Made by a program: the position numbers and the translations under genes. From Affinundibacterium flavidum (GTDB lineage: Bacteria; Pseudomonadota; Gammaproteobacteria; Burkholderiales; Burkholderiaceae_D), in contig NZ_JACOGA010000008.1 of the NCBI RefSeq assembly GCF_014284175.1, forward strand, positions 124,001 through 188,000: DNA of 64,000 nucleotides. The letters run 5' to 3'. This document shows, in pieces, positions 1-9,799 of the stretch. Every line of letters starts with the position of its first letter. Position 1 is the first letter of the stretch. The notes under the pieces were generated by a model. It had not been told where the DNA came from. It saw nothing but the letters and a program-made list of their open reading frames with translations, and ran no database searches.

Positions 1-710
1 CTCAAAGCCTTTTCATAAAACATCCATTGCTGTTGCGCCAAATTTAGACGCGACTTCAATGCCTTATCATCTTGCGCTTCGTCTGCTAACAAATTCATTC
101 CATTCACAAACTCAATCCGTGATTGCGCCAAATCGACTTGCAAACCCTGCTTCGCTTGCATATTTTTATCCATGGAACGCAGCAAGACAATTTTTGCCAT
201 GCGCTGCGCGAGTGATGCCTGACGCAATGCGAGACCCGTGATGCGCGATGTTGTGTCATTCGTTTCGGATTCGATCGCGAAAGAAAGGAAGTTCATCTTA
301 ATCAAGAGATCTTCGTTGACGTCATACATCGCTGCTGCGGTTTTTGCATTCAGCTTAGGTAAAGATTCGACCTGATCATTTAAGGCAAGATTAACGCGGT
401 TAAATGCCTTACCCGATTTTTCGGTTTTCATCTGGCGCGACAAATCTTTGCGTAAGCGTGCGATGGTTTCAAATGAACGAGAGCGTTCAACCTCTGTATG
501 TCCGCTCAAAATACCAAGTGCCATTTGCAAGCTGAGTTTGTAGCTGCGTTCCGATTCTAGGCGGAACATGCCAGCCGTCAATAAAGCTGGTGTAGCGTTC
601 GATCCGGGTGCGGTAACAGGTCTATAGTCGGCGCTAGCCGCAGTCCCGCAAAGGCATATAGAAATGAAGGCGAATTTTAGGGATTTTTGTAACATCATGT
701 TCTCAGTCAT
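1..710 (-). CDS. PilJ-type N-terminal domain protein, exported (3' end outside the window)
   Basis: I translated the minus strand by hand; the frame is open from an ATG at 708-710 to the left edge, giving 236 codons. Inner ATGs at 696-698 and 693-695 are plausible starts and put a clean signal peptide first (MMLQKSLKFAFIS..., cleavage probably after ASA). The helical segment with LALRQASLAQRMAKIVLL resembles the type IV pili methyl-accepting chemotaxis transducer N-terminal (PilJ_N) motif, in which a QRM.AQR.AK helix is typical. The visible part is therefore a periplasmic helical sensor-like domain. Whether a membrane anchor or signalling domain follows cannot be seen. No strong ribosome binding site precedes any of the starts. 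The family assignment rests on one motif and is moderately secure. Confidence 0.7.
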   Translation of the reverse strand, partial: MTENMMLQKSLKFAFISICLCGTAASADYRPVTAPGSNATPALLTAGMFRLESERSYKLSLQMALGILSGHTEVERSRSFETIARLRKDLSRQMKTEKSGKAFNRVNLALNDQVESLPKLNAKTAAAMYDVNEDLLIKMNFLSFAIESETNDTTSRITGLALRQASLAQRMAKIVLLRSMDKNMQAKQGLQVDLAQSRIEFVNGMNLLADEAQDDKALKSRLNLAQQQWMFYEKAL

Positions 711-907
711 CTGCAATTGAAATCGATTTATACGCACTGAAATCCAATTGAATCGAATCAAATATGAACCAGAGTCAGATTCGTTTCAGTGCTTTATTTT
801 GTATGTGAATTGTAATGAGGAGATGTGACGAGATTATTACAACGATGTCGTAGAGCTTATGCAAATAAGATGCACTGCATTTTTGAAAGGCAGAAGGGAT
901 TGAACCT

Positions 908-990
908 TAGGGTGCGCCGTGCGCACCAGAGTATCGATGCGATCATGATCACTTTCGGGTACGCGGTCATGGTGCGCATGGAGCACCCTA
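908..990. repeat. REP-like inverted repeat pair (BIME-type)
   Basis: Two 21-bp arms, 908-928 and 970-990, are inverted copies differing at two positions. The left arm contains a perfect hairpin (GGTGCGC, 3-nt loop, GCGCACC); the right arm has the same hairpin with one mismatch. The right arm read on the minus strand begins GTAG, the tetranucleotide typical of REP sequences mobilised by RAYT transposases. The element lies in the 345-bp gap between the PilJ-type gene and cca. I see no gene in that gap. Confidence 0.65.
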
Positions 991-1055
991 CGAAATACGG
1001 TGACGAGTAGAGGCTGAGGCAGACACGACGACTGCGGCGTCTTTTGACATCAATT

Positions 1056-2306
1056 CTATGTAGGCAAGGCTTCGTCGCGTTCATTGATAAGCTGACGTAT
1101 CGCATCAATTCTGGCGATACGAATCGCTTCCGCAATTTTTTGCGCTTGTCCTAAATATTGTTGCGCAACTGCGCCAGCATTGACTGACAGCGCGGCATTC
1201 AACACGGAAGTCAGAAACGCGACTTGCGGAAATTGAATATTTTCTAAACCAGGGCGGCCAAAGCAATCCGCTTCGGAGGCTTTTAACATATCGAGAAAGC
1301 GCTGGGGCTTACGAAAAGCATCGTTACGTTCCAACATGGTTTGTAGGGTCGCTGCACGCATTTCTTGACTACGTCCTACATTACCATGATCACGTGCGGT
1401 CATGAGTGCCAGATCGCGACAATCTGTCGGCACTTTCCAGCGTTCACACACCGTTTTTACCAAATCTACACTGCGCTCTTCATGTCCGTGATGACGTGGC
1501 CAGATGGCTGGATCGGTTGTGCCTTTACCGAGATCATGTAAGAGTGCTGCGAAGCGTATGGGTAAAGAAAAGCCTTGCTCCGCCGCATAATCAATCACTG
1601 CCATGATGTGCACGCCAGTATCGATTTCGGGATGGTATTTCGCTGGTTGCGGCACGCCCCAGAGCGCGTTTAGTTCAGGAATAATGCGCTCTAAGGCACC
1701 GCATTCACGCAAGACTTCAAACATGCGTGAAGGTTTTTTTTCCATCAAGCCTTTTGAAATTTCTTGCCAAATACGCTCAGGAACTAAGGCATCAACCTCG
1801 CCTTTTTCTACCATCATGCGCATCAAATTCATGGTCTCTGGCGCGACCGCAAACGCGTGAGGTACTACCGAAAAGCGCGCAGCAAATCGCGCCAGTCTTA
1901 ATATCCTGACTGGGTCTTCTTCGAACGCTGCTGATACGTGGCGAAACACGCCATTCTGTAAATCTTGACGGCCATTGAAAGGGTCAATCAGCACGCCATG
2001 CTCATCGCGCGCTATTGCATTGATAGTCAAATCGCGACGGATCAAATCCTGTTCTAAAGTAACACTGGGATCCGTGTGGAAGACGAAACCCTTGTAGCCA
2101 GCAGCGGTTTTTCTTTCAGTGCGAGCCAAGGCATATTCTTCATGCGTATGCGGATGAAGAAACACGGGAAAATCTTTGCCTACCGGCGTAAATCCTTTCG
2201 CTAACATTTGTTCAGGCGTCGCTCCGATCACGACGTGATCGCGATCTTGCACGGGTAAGCCCAACAAAGCATCGCGTACTGCGCCGCCGACTACATAGGT
2301 TTTCAT
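1056..2306 (-). CDS. cca: Multifunctional CCA tRNA nucleotidyltransferase
   Basis: This enzyme adds or repairs the 3' CCA end of tRNAs. The 416-aa protein has the nucleotidyltransferase head GGAVRD (residues 7-12) followed by the metal-binding pair D21/D23 (DRDHV), the RRDLTINAIA motif near residue 90, and a C-terminal HD phosphohydrolase domain with LLHDLGKG at 255-262. This matches the long, HD-containing proteobacterial type, which also has phosphatase and 2',3'-cyclic phosphodiesterase activity. It is last in a minus-strand run slt-GST-cca with gaps of about 31-33 nt, so co-transcription is likely. The ATG at 2304-2306 is the natural start. Family identity is secure. Confidence 0.96.
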   Translation of the reverse strand: MKTYVVGGAVRDALLGLPVQDRDHVVIGATPEQMLAKGFTPVGKDFPVFLHPHTHEEYALARTERKTAAGYKGFVFHTDPSVTLEQDLIRRDLTINAIARDEHGVLIDPFNGRQDLQNGVFRHVSAAFEEDPVRILRLARFAARFSVVPHAFAVAPETMNLMRMMVEKGEVDALVPERIWQEISKGLMEKKPSRMFEVLRECGALERIIPELNALWGVPQPAKYHPEIDTGVHIMAVIDYAAEQGFSLPIRFAALLHDLGKGTTDPAIWPRHHGHEERSVDLVKTVCERWKVPTDCRDLALMTARDHGNVGRSQEMRAATLQTMLERNDAFRKPQRFLDMLKASEADCFGRPGLENIQFPQVAFLTSVLNAALSVNAGAVAQQYLGQAQKIAEAIRIARIDAIRQLINERDEALPT

Positions 2307-2339
2307 TTGATTCAGAACTCGTACTTGGTCAGTTTCTAT

Positions 2340-3059
2340 TTAAGGGAAATCGTATTTGGGTAAATCGTCTTTTTCATCCAAGGCGCCGAGTACCCATTGT
2401 GTCACGGCGGGATGTGCTTCTATGCGTTCGCAGTAAGCCTGCAGCGCTGGTGCCAGTGACACACCATAGGTTTTAAACCGCATCACAATTGGTGCAAAGA
2501 AGGCATCAGCAATTGAAAAATCACCAAACAAGAAACGATGCGCGCCATACGTTGACAAACATTCTTCCCAAATTTCACTGATGCGTCCGATATCCGCTTG
2601 CGAACCTGCGGTACGACCTTTACCGGGAAAATTGGCGCGAATATTCATCGGCATTGCGGTACGCAATTGACCAAAACCTGAATGCATCTCGGCACAAACA
2701 CTGCGTGCGGTAGCGCGTGCTGCAGCACTTTCTGGCCATAAATTTTGACTTGGGAAACGTTCTGCTAAATATTCACAAATCGCTAGCGAATCCCAAATGA
2801 CCAGATCATCGCCCAGCAATACTGGCACACGTCCCGATAAGGAATATTCTGAAATTTTTTGTGTAGTATCCGGACGATCTAGCAGTACTTTAATCTCTTC
2901 AAAAGGAATCCCAAATGCCTTCATCACCAGCCACGGCCGCATCGACCATGAGGAATAATTTTTGTTGCCGATGACCAGACGAAAATTACTTTTGCGCATC
3001 GCGTGTTGCAGAGGTGCGAGTGTGGTTTCCAGATCGGTATTTTGTTCATTGGTTTGCAT
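2340..3059 (-). CDS. Glutathione S-transferase family protein
   Basis: The 239-aa protein has a thioredoxin-like GST N-domain beginning near residue 25 with GNKNYSSWSMRPW (31-43), where the Ser residues probably activate glutathione. The conserved GRVPVL loop and the DSLAICEYLAE helix that binds the glutathione gamma-glutamyl group follow, then an all-helical C-domain with the FSIADAFFAP motif. A good ribosome binding site (AGGAG, about 6 nt before the ATG at 3057-3059) supports the long start over an internal Met at residue 21. It lies between slt and cca in one apparent operon. The substrate is unknown; the family call is firm and any specific function is inference. Confidence 0.9.
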   Translation of the reverse strand: MQTNEQNTDLETTLAPLQHAMRKSNFRLVIGNKNYSSWSMRPWLVMKAFGIPFEEIKVLLDRPDTTQKISEYSLSGRVPVLLGDDLVIWDSLAICEYLAERFPSQNLWPESAAARATARSVCAEMHSGFGQLRTAMPMNIRANFPGKGRTAGSQADIGRISEIWEECLSTYGAHRFLFGDFSIADAFFAPIVMRFKTYGVSLAPALQAYCERIEAHPAVTQWVLGALDEKDDLPKYDFP

Positions 3060-3090
3060 AGCAGTCTCCTACTGATTTCTATCAACTTCA

Positions 3091-5112
3091 CTATTGATAT
3101 TCGGGTTCATCAGCGCTCATGCCTTTCGGCACCACCGTTCCTAAACGCGCTTTTAAGGATTGCGGTTTCTTCTCGAAAATCGCTGCGTAATAAGTCGCAT
3201 TGGACAAAACGTTCTTAACATAATCGCGAGTTTCTAAGAAAGGAATCGTCTCAGCAAAAATCGCTCCTTCGACCGGGCGACTCAAGGTTGAGCGCCACGC
3301 GCGTGGTCGCCCAGGACCCGCATTGTAAGCAGCAGAAGCCAGTGCTTGTGAACCTCCGAGATCCGTTAGCACCATGTTCAAATAATTGGTGCCGAGCGCG
3401 ATATTCGTTTCGACTTCATTGACCTGATGTGGCACGTAATTCGCTAAACCAATTTTCTTTGCGACCCACTTTGCCGTCTTAGGCATCACCTGCATCAAAC
3501 CGGATGCGCCCACGTGGGATTTGGCAGCAGTAGCAAAACGTGATTCCTGCCGAATCAAACCATAGACCCATGCCATATCAACACCGATCGCTTGCGTTGC
3601 TTTATACATGCTGTCGTTATAGGGCGTCGGGAAACGTTGAGTAAAGTCGACGTCAGCTTTGGTCTTATCTGAGGTATTCACCATCCTATCGAGCAATTCA
3701 TTTTGTCGTGCGAATTCAGCTGCTGCCAGCAATTCGCGTTCACTCATGCTGCGCAATGCCCAGTTCCATTCGCGCGTGCCTTCAAAGCGCAAATTCATTG
3801 CGTAAAATTTGAGTGCGCGTTGCAAATTCGGATTTTGTGTAATGGGTGCCATTTCCTCAGGAGTGACTGGTTTCACCAAAGCAGGAGCACCTATCTTTTG
3901 CCCGCGCTCTTCCAAAGCCAATTGTCCGTAGAAATGCATTTGATCAGAAATGCTTGCGAAAATCGCCATCGCTTCTTCTTTCTTGCCTTCCTGTTGTAAA
4001 GCACGTCCATGCCAATACACCCAAGCTGGTAAATTTTTCAGCGTTAGTGGCATCGCGGCAATCGCGGACTTCACCATCTTCCAATCACCTTCACGCAAAG
4101 CCATACGCACACGCCACTGATAGGCTTCCATGCTCAGATTTGCGCCATCAGCACGTTTCCAGTAAGTCAGCGCTTCTGGCTGGAGTTTTTGCGAGGCTGG
4201 TAAGGCGATATTCGCCCATGCCTGAGATTTTTCTGCTGCGCTTAATTTGTTGCCAAATTTTTGTAAAGCAGCAACCGATTTTTCGGGATCATTTTTAGCT
4301 GCACGACCAAGCGCCATCAAAAATAATTCGCGGCTGAGACGATCATTCGCAGCTTCTTTTTTCAACACATTCGTTGGCTTATCCATCGCTTCAACCAAGC
4401 GTTTTTCAGGGATATTCAGCATTTTGCCTAAACGCTTCGCTAGCGGCATTGCGGAAGACTCTGCCGCAATACGCATTTGCGACCAGATATCCGCATCGGT
4501 AAATTGGCCTTGATCATACAAAGCGTTGAGCAATTGATAGCAACCGTCACCATATTGTTTAGGCGAGGTGATCAGAGCCCGCGCTTCCACCGCGACTCTT
4601 TGCTGCTTCACGGCTTTTGATAGCAAGGCATAGCATTTCACTTGGCTATCATCATTGACTACGTACAGCGGCAATTGTTGATCGAAATTCGCCCAATCAC
4701 CGCGAAAACCTAACACTAGTAACCAGTCATTACGCAAGCGATCAGCAATTGCACTGCCTTCATATTTCTTTAAATACGCCAAAACTTCAGCCGCCGAGGC
4801 TGAGCGTATGCGCGTGCGCAATACGTAATAGTCAACATAGGATGGAATTGCGTATTGACCCAATTGCGAGGCATGCATTTGAGCGGCTTTGGCGTCATCA
4901 TGCAGCGCCGCATCGCGTAATGCCATAAAACGGTCATCATCATTGATCACGCCCGGCACCGGCAACGGCGCGCTATAAGCGGCAAAAGCACTGATCTCAG
5001 TAGCACTGCTGACTGCAATCGCTGGCAAAACTGCTACCATAGCGAGACTGACAGAAAAAATCCCTTTGAGCGAGAGGCGCATACAAGCGCCAAGTTTTAT
5101 TTGTTCTAACAT
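3091..5112 (-). CDS. slt: Soluble lytic murein transglycosylase (Slt70-like)
   Basis: This periplasmic enzyme cleaves glycan strands of peptidoglycan with 1,6-anhydro ring formation. The protein (673 aa from the first ATG) has a long alpha-superhelical U/linker region and a C-terminal SLT domain. Visible motifs are the catalytic Glu in RQESRF (E523), GLMQVMP (538-544) and AYNAGPG (595-601). A signal peptide starts at Met11 (MRLSLKGIFSVSLAM...), so the true start may be 5082 rather than 5112; neither start has a strong Shine-Dalgarno sequence. It heads the slt-GST-cca operon and is divergent from the folate gene with only 45 bp between them, so promoters must overlap there. Confidence 0.94.
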   Translation of the reverse strand: MLEQIKLGACMRLSLKGIFSVSLAMVAVLPAIAVSSATEISAFAAYSAPLPVPGVINDDDRFMALRDAALHDDAKAAQMHASQLGQYAIPSYVDYYVLRTRIRSASAAEVLAYLKKYEGSAIADRLRNDWLLVLGFRGDWANFDQQLPLYVVNDDSQVKCYALLSKAVKQQRVAVEARALITSPKQYGDGCYQLLNALYDQGQFTDADIWSQMRIAAESSAMPLAKRLGKMLNIPEKRLVEAMDKPTNVLKKEAANDRLSRELFLMALGRAAKNDPEKSVAALQKFGNKLSAAEKSQAWANIALPASQKLQPEALTYWKRADGANLSMEAYQWRVRMALREGDWKMVKSAIAAMPLTLKNLPAWVYWHGRALQQEGKKEEAMAIFASISDQMHFYGQLALEERGQKIGAPALVKPVTPEEMAPITQNPNLQRALKFYAMNLRFEGTREWNWALRSMSERELLAAAEFARQNELLDRMVNTSDKTKADVDFTQRFPTPYNDSMYKATQAIGVDMAWVYGLIRQESRFATAAKSHVGASGLMQVMPKTAKWVAKKIGLANYVPHQVNEVETNIALGTNYLNMVLTDLGGSQALASAAYNAGPGRPRAWRSTLSRPVEGAIFAETIPFLETRDYVKNVLSNATYYAAIFEKKPQSLKARLGTVVPKGMSADEPEYQ

Positions 5113-5157
5113 TTTTCAAGCACACCTTATTTAAGCCTCTTTTAGCCTACCAACAGT

Positions 5158-5730
5158 ATGACACAGCCACTCCACAGCGGGAAAGAACAAATGCCAGAAC
5201 GTTCATCTCTGCGCCGCGAATTACTTCGATTACGAAAAGAAAGCAGCGCAGCACTAAGAAAAAACTGGGATCAAGACATCAGCCAGCAAGTCCAGGCATT
5301 GATGCAAAGAACACACCCGGGAAGGCTTGCAGTGTATTGGCCGATACAAGCAGAACCCAATTTGCAGCTTTGCTATCAAGCATTGCATCAAGCTGGCTTT
5401 GAACTTGCGCTGCCGCTGGTGATTGCAAAGGGTCAGGCTTTACGTTTTGTAAAATGGGCACCCGGCGACGCGATGGATACCGATGATTTTGGGATTCCGA
5501 TTCCACGTCAACGGGATACCTACGTGACACCAGATACTTTGCTGATTCCTTGTGTGGGCTTTAATCCGCAGGCATATCGACTAGGTTATGGCGGTGGTTT
5601 TTACGACCGTAGCCTGGCTGAACTACCACATGCCACCAGTATAGGCATCGCCTATCGCCTTGGAGCTTGTGATTTTCAAGCGGAAGAGCACGATATCGCG
5701 CTTTCAACGATCATTTGTAACCAAACCTGA
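5158..5730 (+). CDS. ygfA: 5-formyltetrahydrofolate cyclo-ligase
   Basis: This enzyme uses ATP to convert 5-formyl-THF (folinate) to 5,10-methenyl-THF, returning it to one-carbon metabolism. The 190-aa length is usual for the family. The diagnostic C-terminal motif YRLGYGGGFYDR lies at 140-151, with the Arg/Lys-rich N-terminal helix (SSLRRELLRLRK) that binds ATP phosphates. An alternative start at Met12 (5191) is preceded by GGGAAAG about 5 nt upstream and may be the real one. It is divergent from slt and followed 26 nt later by the SRAP gene on the same strand. Confidence 0.94.
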   Translation: MTQPLHSGKEQMPERSSLRRELLRLRKESSAALRKNWDQDISQQVQALMQRTHPGRLAVYWPIQAEPNLQLCYQALHQAGFELALPLVIAKGQALRFVKWAPGDAMDTDDFGIPIPRQRDTYVTPDTLLIPCVGFNPQAYRLGYGGGFYDRSLAELPHATSIGIAYRLGACDFQAEEHDIALSTIICNQT

Positions 5731-5756
5731 TCAACACAACAGCTTTCATTCTTACT

Positions 5757-6485
5757 ATGTGCGTCAATTACACTCCCACCCGCCGTGATCAGATCAGTAC
5801 GAAATTTTCGGCACTAGATCAAACTGGTGAAGAATGGCGACCAGAAACCTGGCAAGACTATCAAGCTCCCTTCATCACGCATGATGAGCTACGCCGTCGA
5901 CGAGCACGATTGGGTGCGTATAGCATGATTCCCAAAAATAAGATTGCCCCCGGTGTCAAACGTTTTAGCACCATGAACGCACGTGCCGAAACCATAGGTG
6001 AATTGACGAGTTACGCCAAAGCCTGGCGCTCAACGCAGCTGTGTCTGATTCCCATGCAAAATTTCTTTGAACCAAATTATGAAGGCGGCAAGGCGGAACG
6101 CTGGCAAATCGGTGTCACCGATGGTGGAGAACGCGCAGATTTTGCGGTTGCGGGTCTGTATCGAACTTGGGAAGAAGCCAACGGACAAAGCAGTTTTTCA
6201 TTCACACAAATCACCATCAATGCAGATCAACATCCGCTCATGAACCGCTTCCAACAGCCGGGCGATGAAAAACGTTCTCTGGTGATTTTGCCAGAAGAAG
6301 ACTATGACGAATGGCTGGCATGTCGCAATCCAGAAATCGCGCGGGCATTTTTGCAGCTCTATCCACCGCACAAAATGTGGGCGCAAGCCGCAGCATTGCC
6401 GCCACGCAAGCAAGCGGAACAAAAAGCACGTGAAAGTACGATGGTCGCTATGCCGAAACAAGCTTCACTGTTCGGTGATGACTAA
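5757..6485 (+). CDS. yedK: SOS response-associated peptidase (SRAP / YedK family)
   Basis: YedK/HMCES proteins form a covalent DNA-protein crosslink with abasic sites in single-stranded DNA. The 242-aa protein starts Met-Cys, so Cys2 becomes the N-terminal crosslinking residue after Met removal. The other active-site residues line up with E. coli YedK: N74 (in STMNARAE), E105 (NFFEPN) and H159 (NADQHPLM). The start is therefore fixed by chemistry as well as by the ATG. No LexA box was recognised upstream. It probably shares a transcript with the preceding folate gene. Function is well supported by the residues present. Confidence 0.93.
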   Translation: MCVNYTPTRRDQISTKFSALDQTGEEWRPETWQDYQAPFITHDELRRRRARLGAYSMIPKNKIAPGVKRFSTMNARAETIGELTSYAKAWRSTQLCLIPMQNFFEPNYEGGKAERWQIGVTDGGERADFAVAGLYRTWEEANGQSSFSFTQITINADQHPLMNRFQQPGDEKRSLVILPEEDYDEWLACRNPEIARAFLQLYPPHKMWAQAAALPPRKQAEQKARESTMVAMPKQASLFGDD

Positions 6486-6511
6486 ACTAAGCATTTACCG
6501 CGCAAAATTCC

Positions 6512-6547
6512 GAAGTAAATTCAGAGGTAAATTCCAAAGTAAATTGC
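6512..6547. repeat. Three 12-bp tandem repeats
   Basis: Three adjacent 12-bp units share the core GTAAATT (6512-6523, 6524-6535, 6536-6547), just downstream of the SRAP stop codon and about 80 bp before the M16 gene. Similar short-period arrays occur in other spacers of this window. Confidence 0.6.
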
Positions 6548-6629
6548 AATTATTACTTTTAGCTAATTGCAAATACTGGGCAAATCCACTATGTTGTGCG
6601 CCTTGTTGTAAATTTTTAGGATTTCTCCT

Positions 6630-9449
6630 GTGAAACTGATTACTTTTTTGATGCTAAGTGCTGGCATCTTGTCACCTGGTCTGGCTCTTTCTACCACACC
6701 GCCCAATACACTTCCACCTACACAAACAAGCAGCGCCAAAAAGACCGCGGCGATTGCCAAGGGCATCACCAAAGTAACTTCAGTCGAAGGCATCACCGAA
6801 TATCAATTAGCGAATGGCTTGCGCGTCATATTATTCCCAGATGCGAGCAAGCCAACGATTACAACCAACATCATTTACATGGTCGGTTCGCGTCACGAAA
6901 ACTACGGCGAAACCGGCATGGCGCATTTGCTTGAGCACTTGCTATTCAAGCCGAGTGCCAACTTTGGCCTGAAAAAAGGTACGAAATCCCCAGTAGAGAT
7001 TCTTAATAGCACGGGTGCCGATTTTAATGGCACAACCTGGTATGACCGCACCAACTATTACGCGACCTTTCCGGCGAATCAAGACAATTTGAAGCAAATG
7101 TTGGCAATGGAAGCAGATCGCATGGTGCACGCGTCCATCAATCAAAATGATTTGTGGAATCCCGTCACCAAAAAAGGTGAAATGACGGTGGTACGCAATG
7201 AATTTGAAATCGGCGAAAGCGATCCTATCGGCGTCACCACAGAGCGAATTCAAGCAGTTGCCTATGACTGGCACAATTACGGAAAATCGACGATCGGTGC
7301 GCGTTCTGATATTGAACAAGTGAATATTCCACGCCTGCGCGCCTTCTACCAAAAATACTATCAACCCGACAATGCGGTGTTGATGATCGCAGGACAATTT
7401 AACGACCAAGAAATCCTCCAACAAGTCAACACAGTATTTGGTCGGATTCCCAAACCAAAACGTCAAATCGAAGCGACCTACACATCCGAACCTGTGCAAG
7501 ATGGTGAACGCAGCGTCACTGTACGCCGCAATGGCGGCACACAATTTATCGGTGCGGGTTATCACATGGCACCTTCAGCGCATACTGACTCCACGACGCT
7601 AGGCTTACTTGCGAATATTCTGACTAGCGCCCCCGCTGGTCGCCTGCATAAAGCCTTGGTCGAAACCAAATTAGCCTCGGCGATTTCGTTTAACAGCGTC
7701 AGCAATTTGGAGCCTGGCTATGGCATCTTTGGGGTGACGGTTTCCAAAGAACAAAATCTGGATGCTGTACAAGACGCGATGCTCAAAGTATTGGAAGGGT
7801 TGAAGGATCAACCGATTACATCAGTCGAGTTAGAGCGCGCCAAACAAAATACCAAGAAACATATTCAACTTGCGCTGAATGACACTGCAGAATTAACGAT
7901 CGCGCTGACAGAATCGATGGCCGCTGGAGATTGGCGTCTGTTTTTTATCGAACGTGATCTTCTGGAAAAAATTACGGTGCAAGATGTGCAAGTCGCTGCC
8001 GAAAAATATTTAAAAGCGACGAATCGCACCATAGGTCGTTTCATCCCTACCGATACTGTTGATCGCACCGAGGTACCAGCGACACCGAATGTCGTCAACT
8101 TGGTCAAAGACTACAAAGGTAATGCAGTCGTCGCACAAGGTGAGGCGTTTGATCCTAGCCCGACCAATATTGAAGCACGCACCCAACGCTCGCAACTGGC
8201 GAACGGCATGACACTGGCTTTGTTACCAAAAAAAACCAAAGGCGCGACGGTGAGCGTCAGTCTACGTTTGCGTATGGGGAATGACAGCAACTTGCAAGGC
8301 AAAGCAGAAATTGGGCAATTCGCCGCACATTTGCTGAATAAAGGTAGCGAGCGTTTCTCACGTCAAGAAATCAAAGATAGTTTTGATAAATTAAATGCCG
8401 ATGTGCAAATCGTAGGTGGTGCTGAAGGCGTGACTGCCAGCATTACCACCACGCGCGACAACTTGTCCGCGACACTGAATTTGCTGGCAGAAGTATTGAA
8501 AAAACCCACATTCCCCGCAAATGAATTTGAAGAATTTAAATTAGCGCTGATCAGTCAGATTGAACAATCTATGCCGGAGCCACAAGCTTTGGCAAGCAAT
8601 GCAATGGCACGTTTAATCGACAACACAGCAGCCGGTCATGTGCGTCACGTAGCGACCTTGCCAGAACAAGTGGTGGCAACTAAAGCAGTGAAATTGGATG
8701 ACATAAAACGCTTCCATCAAGAATTCTATGGTACCGATAACGCCAGCTTCTCGGCCGTTGGCGATTTTGATGCAGCAGAATTAAAGACGCAAATTGCTAG
8801 TTTGTTTGGCGAATGGAAAGCGTCGCAAACATATCAACGCATTCCACGTAGCAGCAAAACCGTCGCTGCGCAAAAAATCCAACTTGATACACCGGACAAA
8901 GCCAGCAGCTTCCTACTCGCATTTCAAGCCGTAGAAATGAAAGATGATGCGGAATCTTATCCTGCATTATTGATGGCAAATCATATGTTGGGTGGTGGTG
9001 CTTTACACAGCCGCTTGGCCGATAGAATTCGTGAAAAAGAAGGTCTGTCGTATGGTGTAGGTTCTTTCCTTGATGTACCTAGTCAAGATCCTGCGGGTAG
9101 ATGGACAGCCTATGCGATGAGCGCGCCACAAAATACGGCCAAAGTAGAAGCCGCATTGCGCGAAGAATTGCAGAAAGTTCTGGACAAAGGCTTCAACGAA
9201 GCGGAATTGATAGAGGCGAAAAAAGCTTGGCGTCAGGCAGAACAAGTAGCACGGACGCAAGACGCAAACGTCGCGGCGCAATTGGCAGCCTACCTTGGCA
9301 TCAAACGTACTATGCATTTTGACAAAGATCTGGAAGCGAAGGTAGCAGCATTAAGTGTGGCGCAAGTTAATCAAGCTTTACGTCAATATTTAAAAGCTGA
9401 AAACGTCACGATTATCAATGCTGGTGATCAGGCCAAGCTTGGCAAATAG
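6630..9449 (+). CDS. M16 family zinc metallopeptidase, two-domain, exported
   Basis: This 939-aa insulinase/pitrilysin-family protein starts with GTG at 6630-6632 (AGGA about 8 nt upstream) and has a signal peptide (MKLITFLMLSAGILS..., ending near residue 20), so it acts in the periplasm. The inverted zinc motif HLLEH is at 99-103, with a downstream Glu in the NEFE segment near residue 190 as the likely third ligand. The N-terminal half is the active M16 domain. The second half (from about residue 500) repeats the fold without a zinc motif, as is usual for the inactive partner domain. A strong terminator follows at 9535-9574. The physiological substrate is unknown. Confidence 0.93.
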   Translation: MKLITFLMLSAGILSPGLALSTTPPNTLPPTQTSSAKKTAAIAKGITKVTSVEGITEYQLANGLRVILFPDASKPTITTNIIYMVGSRHENYGETGMAHLLEHLLFKPSANFGLKKGTKSPVEILNSTGADFNGTTWYDRTNYYATFPANQDNLKQMLAMEADRMVHASINQNDLWNPVTKKGEMTVVRNEFEIGESDPIGVTTERIQAVAYDWHNYGKSTIGARSDIEQVNIPRLRAFYQKYYQPDNAVLMIAGQFNDQEILQQVNTVFGRIPKPKRQIEATYTSEPVQDGERSVTVRRNGGTQFIGAGYHMAPSAHTDSTTLGLLANILTSAPAGRLHKALVETKLASAISFNSVSNLEPGYGIFGVTVSKEQNLDAVQDAMLKVLEGLKDQPITSVELERAKQNTKKHIQLALNDTAELTIALTESMAAGDWRLFFIERDLLEKITVQDVQVAAEKYLKATNRTIGRFIPTDTVDRTEVPATPNVVNLVKDYKGNAVVAQGEAFDPSPTNIEARTQRSQLANGMTLALLPKKTKGATVSVSLRLRMGNDSNLQGKAEIGQFAAHLLNKGSERFSRQEIKDSFDKLNADVQIVGGAEGVTASITTTRDNLSATLNLLAEVLKKPTFPANEFEEFKLALISQIEQSMPEPQALASNAMARLIDNTAAGHVRHVATLPEQVVATKAVKLDDIKRFHQEFYGTDNASFSAVGDFDAAELKTQIASLFGEWKASQTYQRIPRSSKTVAAQKIQLDTPDKASSFLLAFQAVEMKDDAESYPALLMANHMLGGGALHSRLADRIREKEGLSYGVGSFLDVPSQDPAGRWTAYAMSAPQNTAKVEAALREELQKVLDKGFNEAELIEAKKAWRQAEQVARTQDANVAAQLAAYLGIKRTMHFDKDLEAKVAALSVAQVNQALRQYLKAENVTIINAGDQAKLGK

Positions 9450-9534
9450 AGTATGGCTTGACCTTACTTTGGTGTTATTTTTTACGTGATTCTTATGTAA
9501 CTATAGTGTGAATCTCAGCGGCGCAATAAGCAAC

Positions 9535-9574
9535 AAAAAGGGCAATATTCTTAATCGAATTTTGCCCTTTTTTT
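9535..9574 (+). terminator. Rho-independent terminator after the M16 gene
   Basis: An 11-bp perfect stem (9535-9545 with 9562-9572, AAAAAGGGCAA against its complement) encloses a 16-nt loop and ends in a run of T. The symmetric A/T flanks mean it could work in both directions. The rest of the gap to 9799 is AT-rich and holds no recognisable gene; a run of CTAA/TTAAT words at about 9722-9760 may contain the promoter of the next ORF. Confidence 0.9.
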
Positions 9575-9799
9575 GTATTATTAACCAACACAAACCCGTT
9601 CCCGACCGCATCGACAATATTACATCGTTCCAAGAAAACTTATCCAATATCAAGTGAAGTGCACTCAACTCACAAAGTATTTATGGTGAAGACATTTGGT
9701 CTGTTAGCTTGTTGATTTTGCCTAGCCTAACTAAATTAATTTAATCTAATCCAATCTATTTCAGCACAAGTTAACGTTCACATTTATCAGGGATATGTC

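Noticed and set aside
825..1010. 61-codon plus-strand ORF upstream of cca
   Set aside because: It runs through the REP-like inverted repeat, has no family resemblance and no ribosome binding site; the coding appearance comes from the palindromic DNA.
6942..7565. 207-codon minus-strand ORF
   Set aside because: It is fully antisense to the zinc-site half of the M16 peptidase gene, with His/Phe/Cys-rich composition typical of shadow frames.
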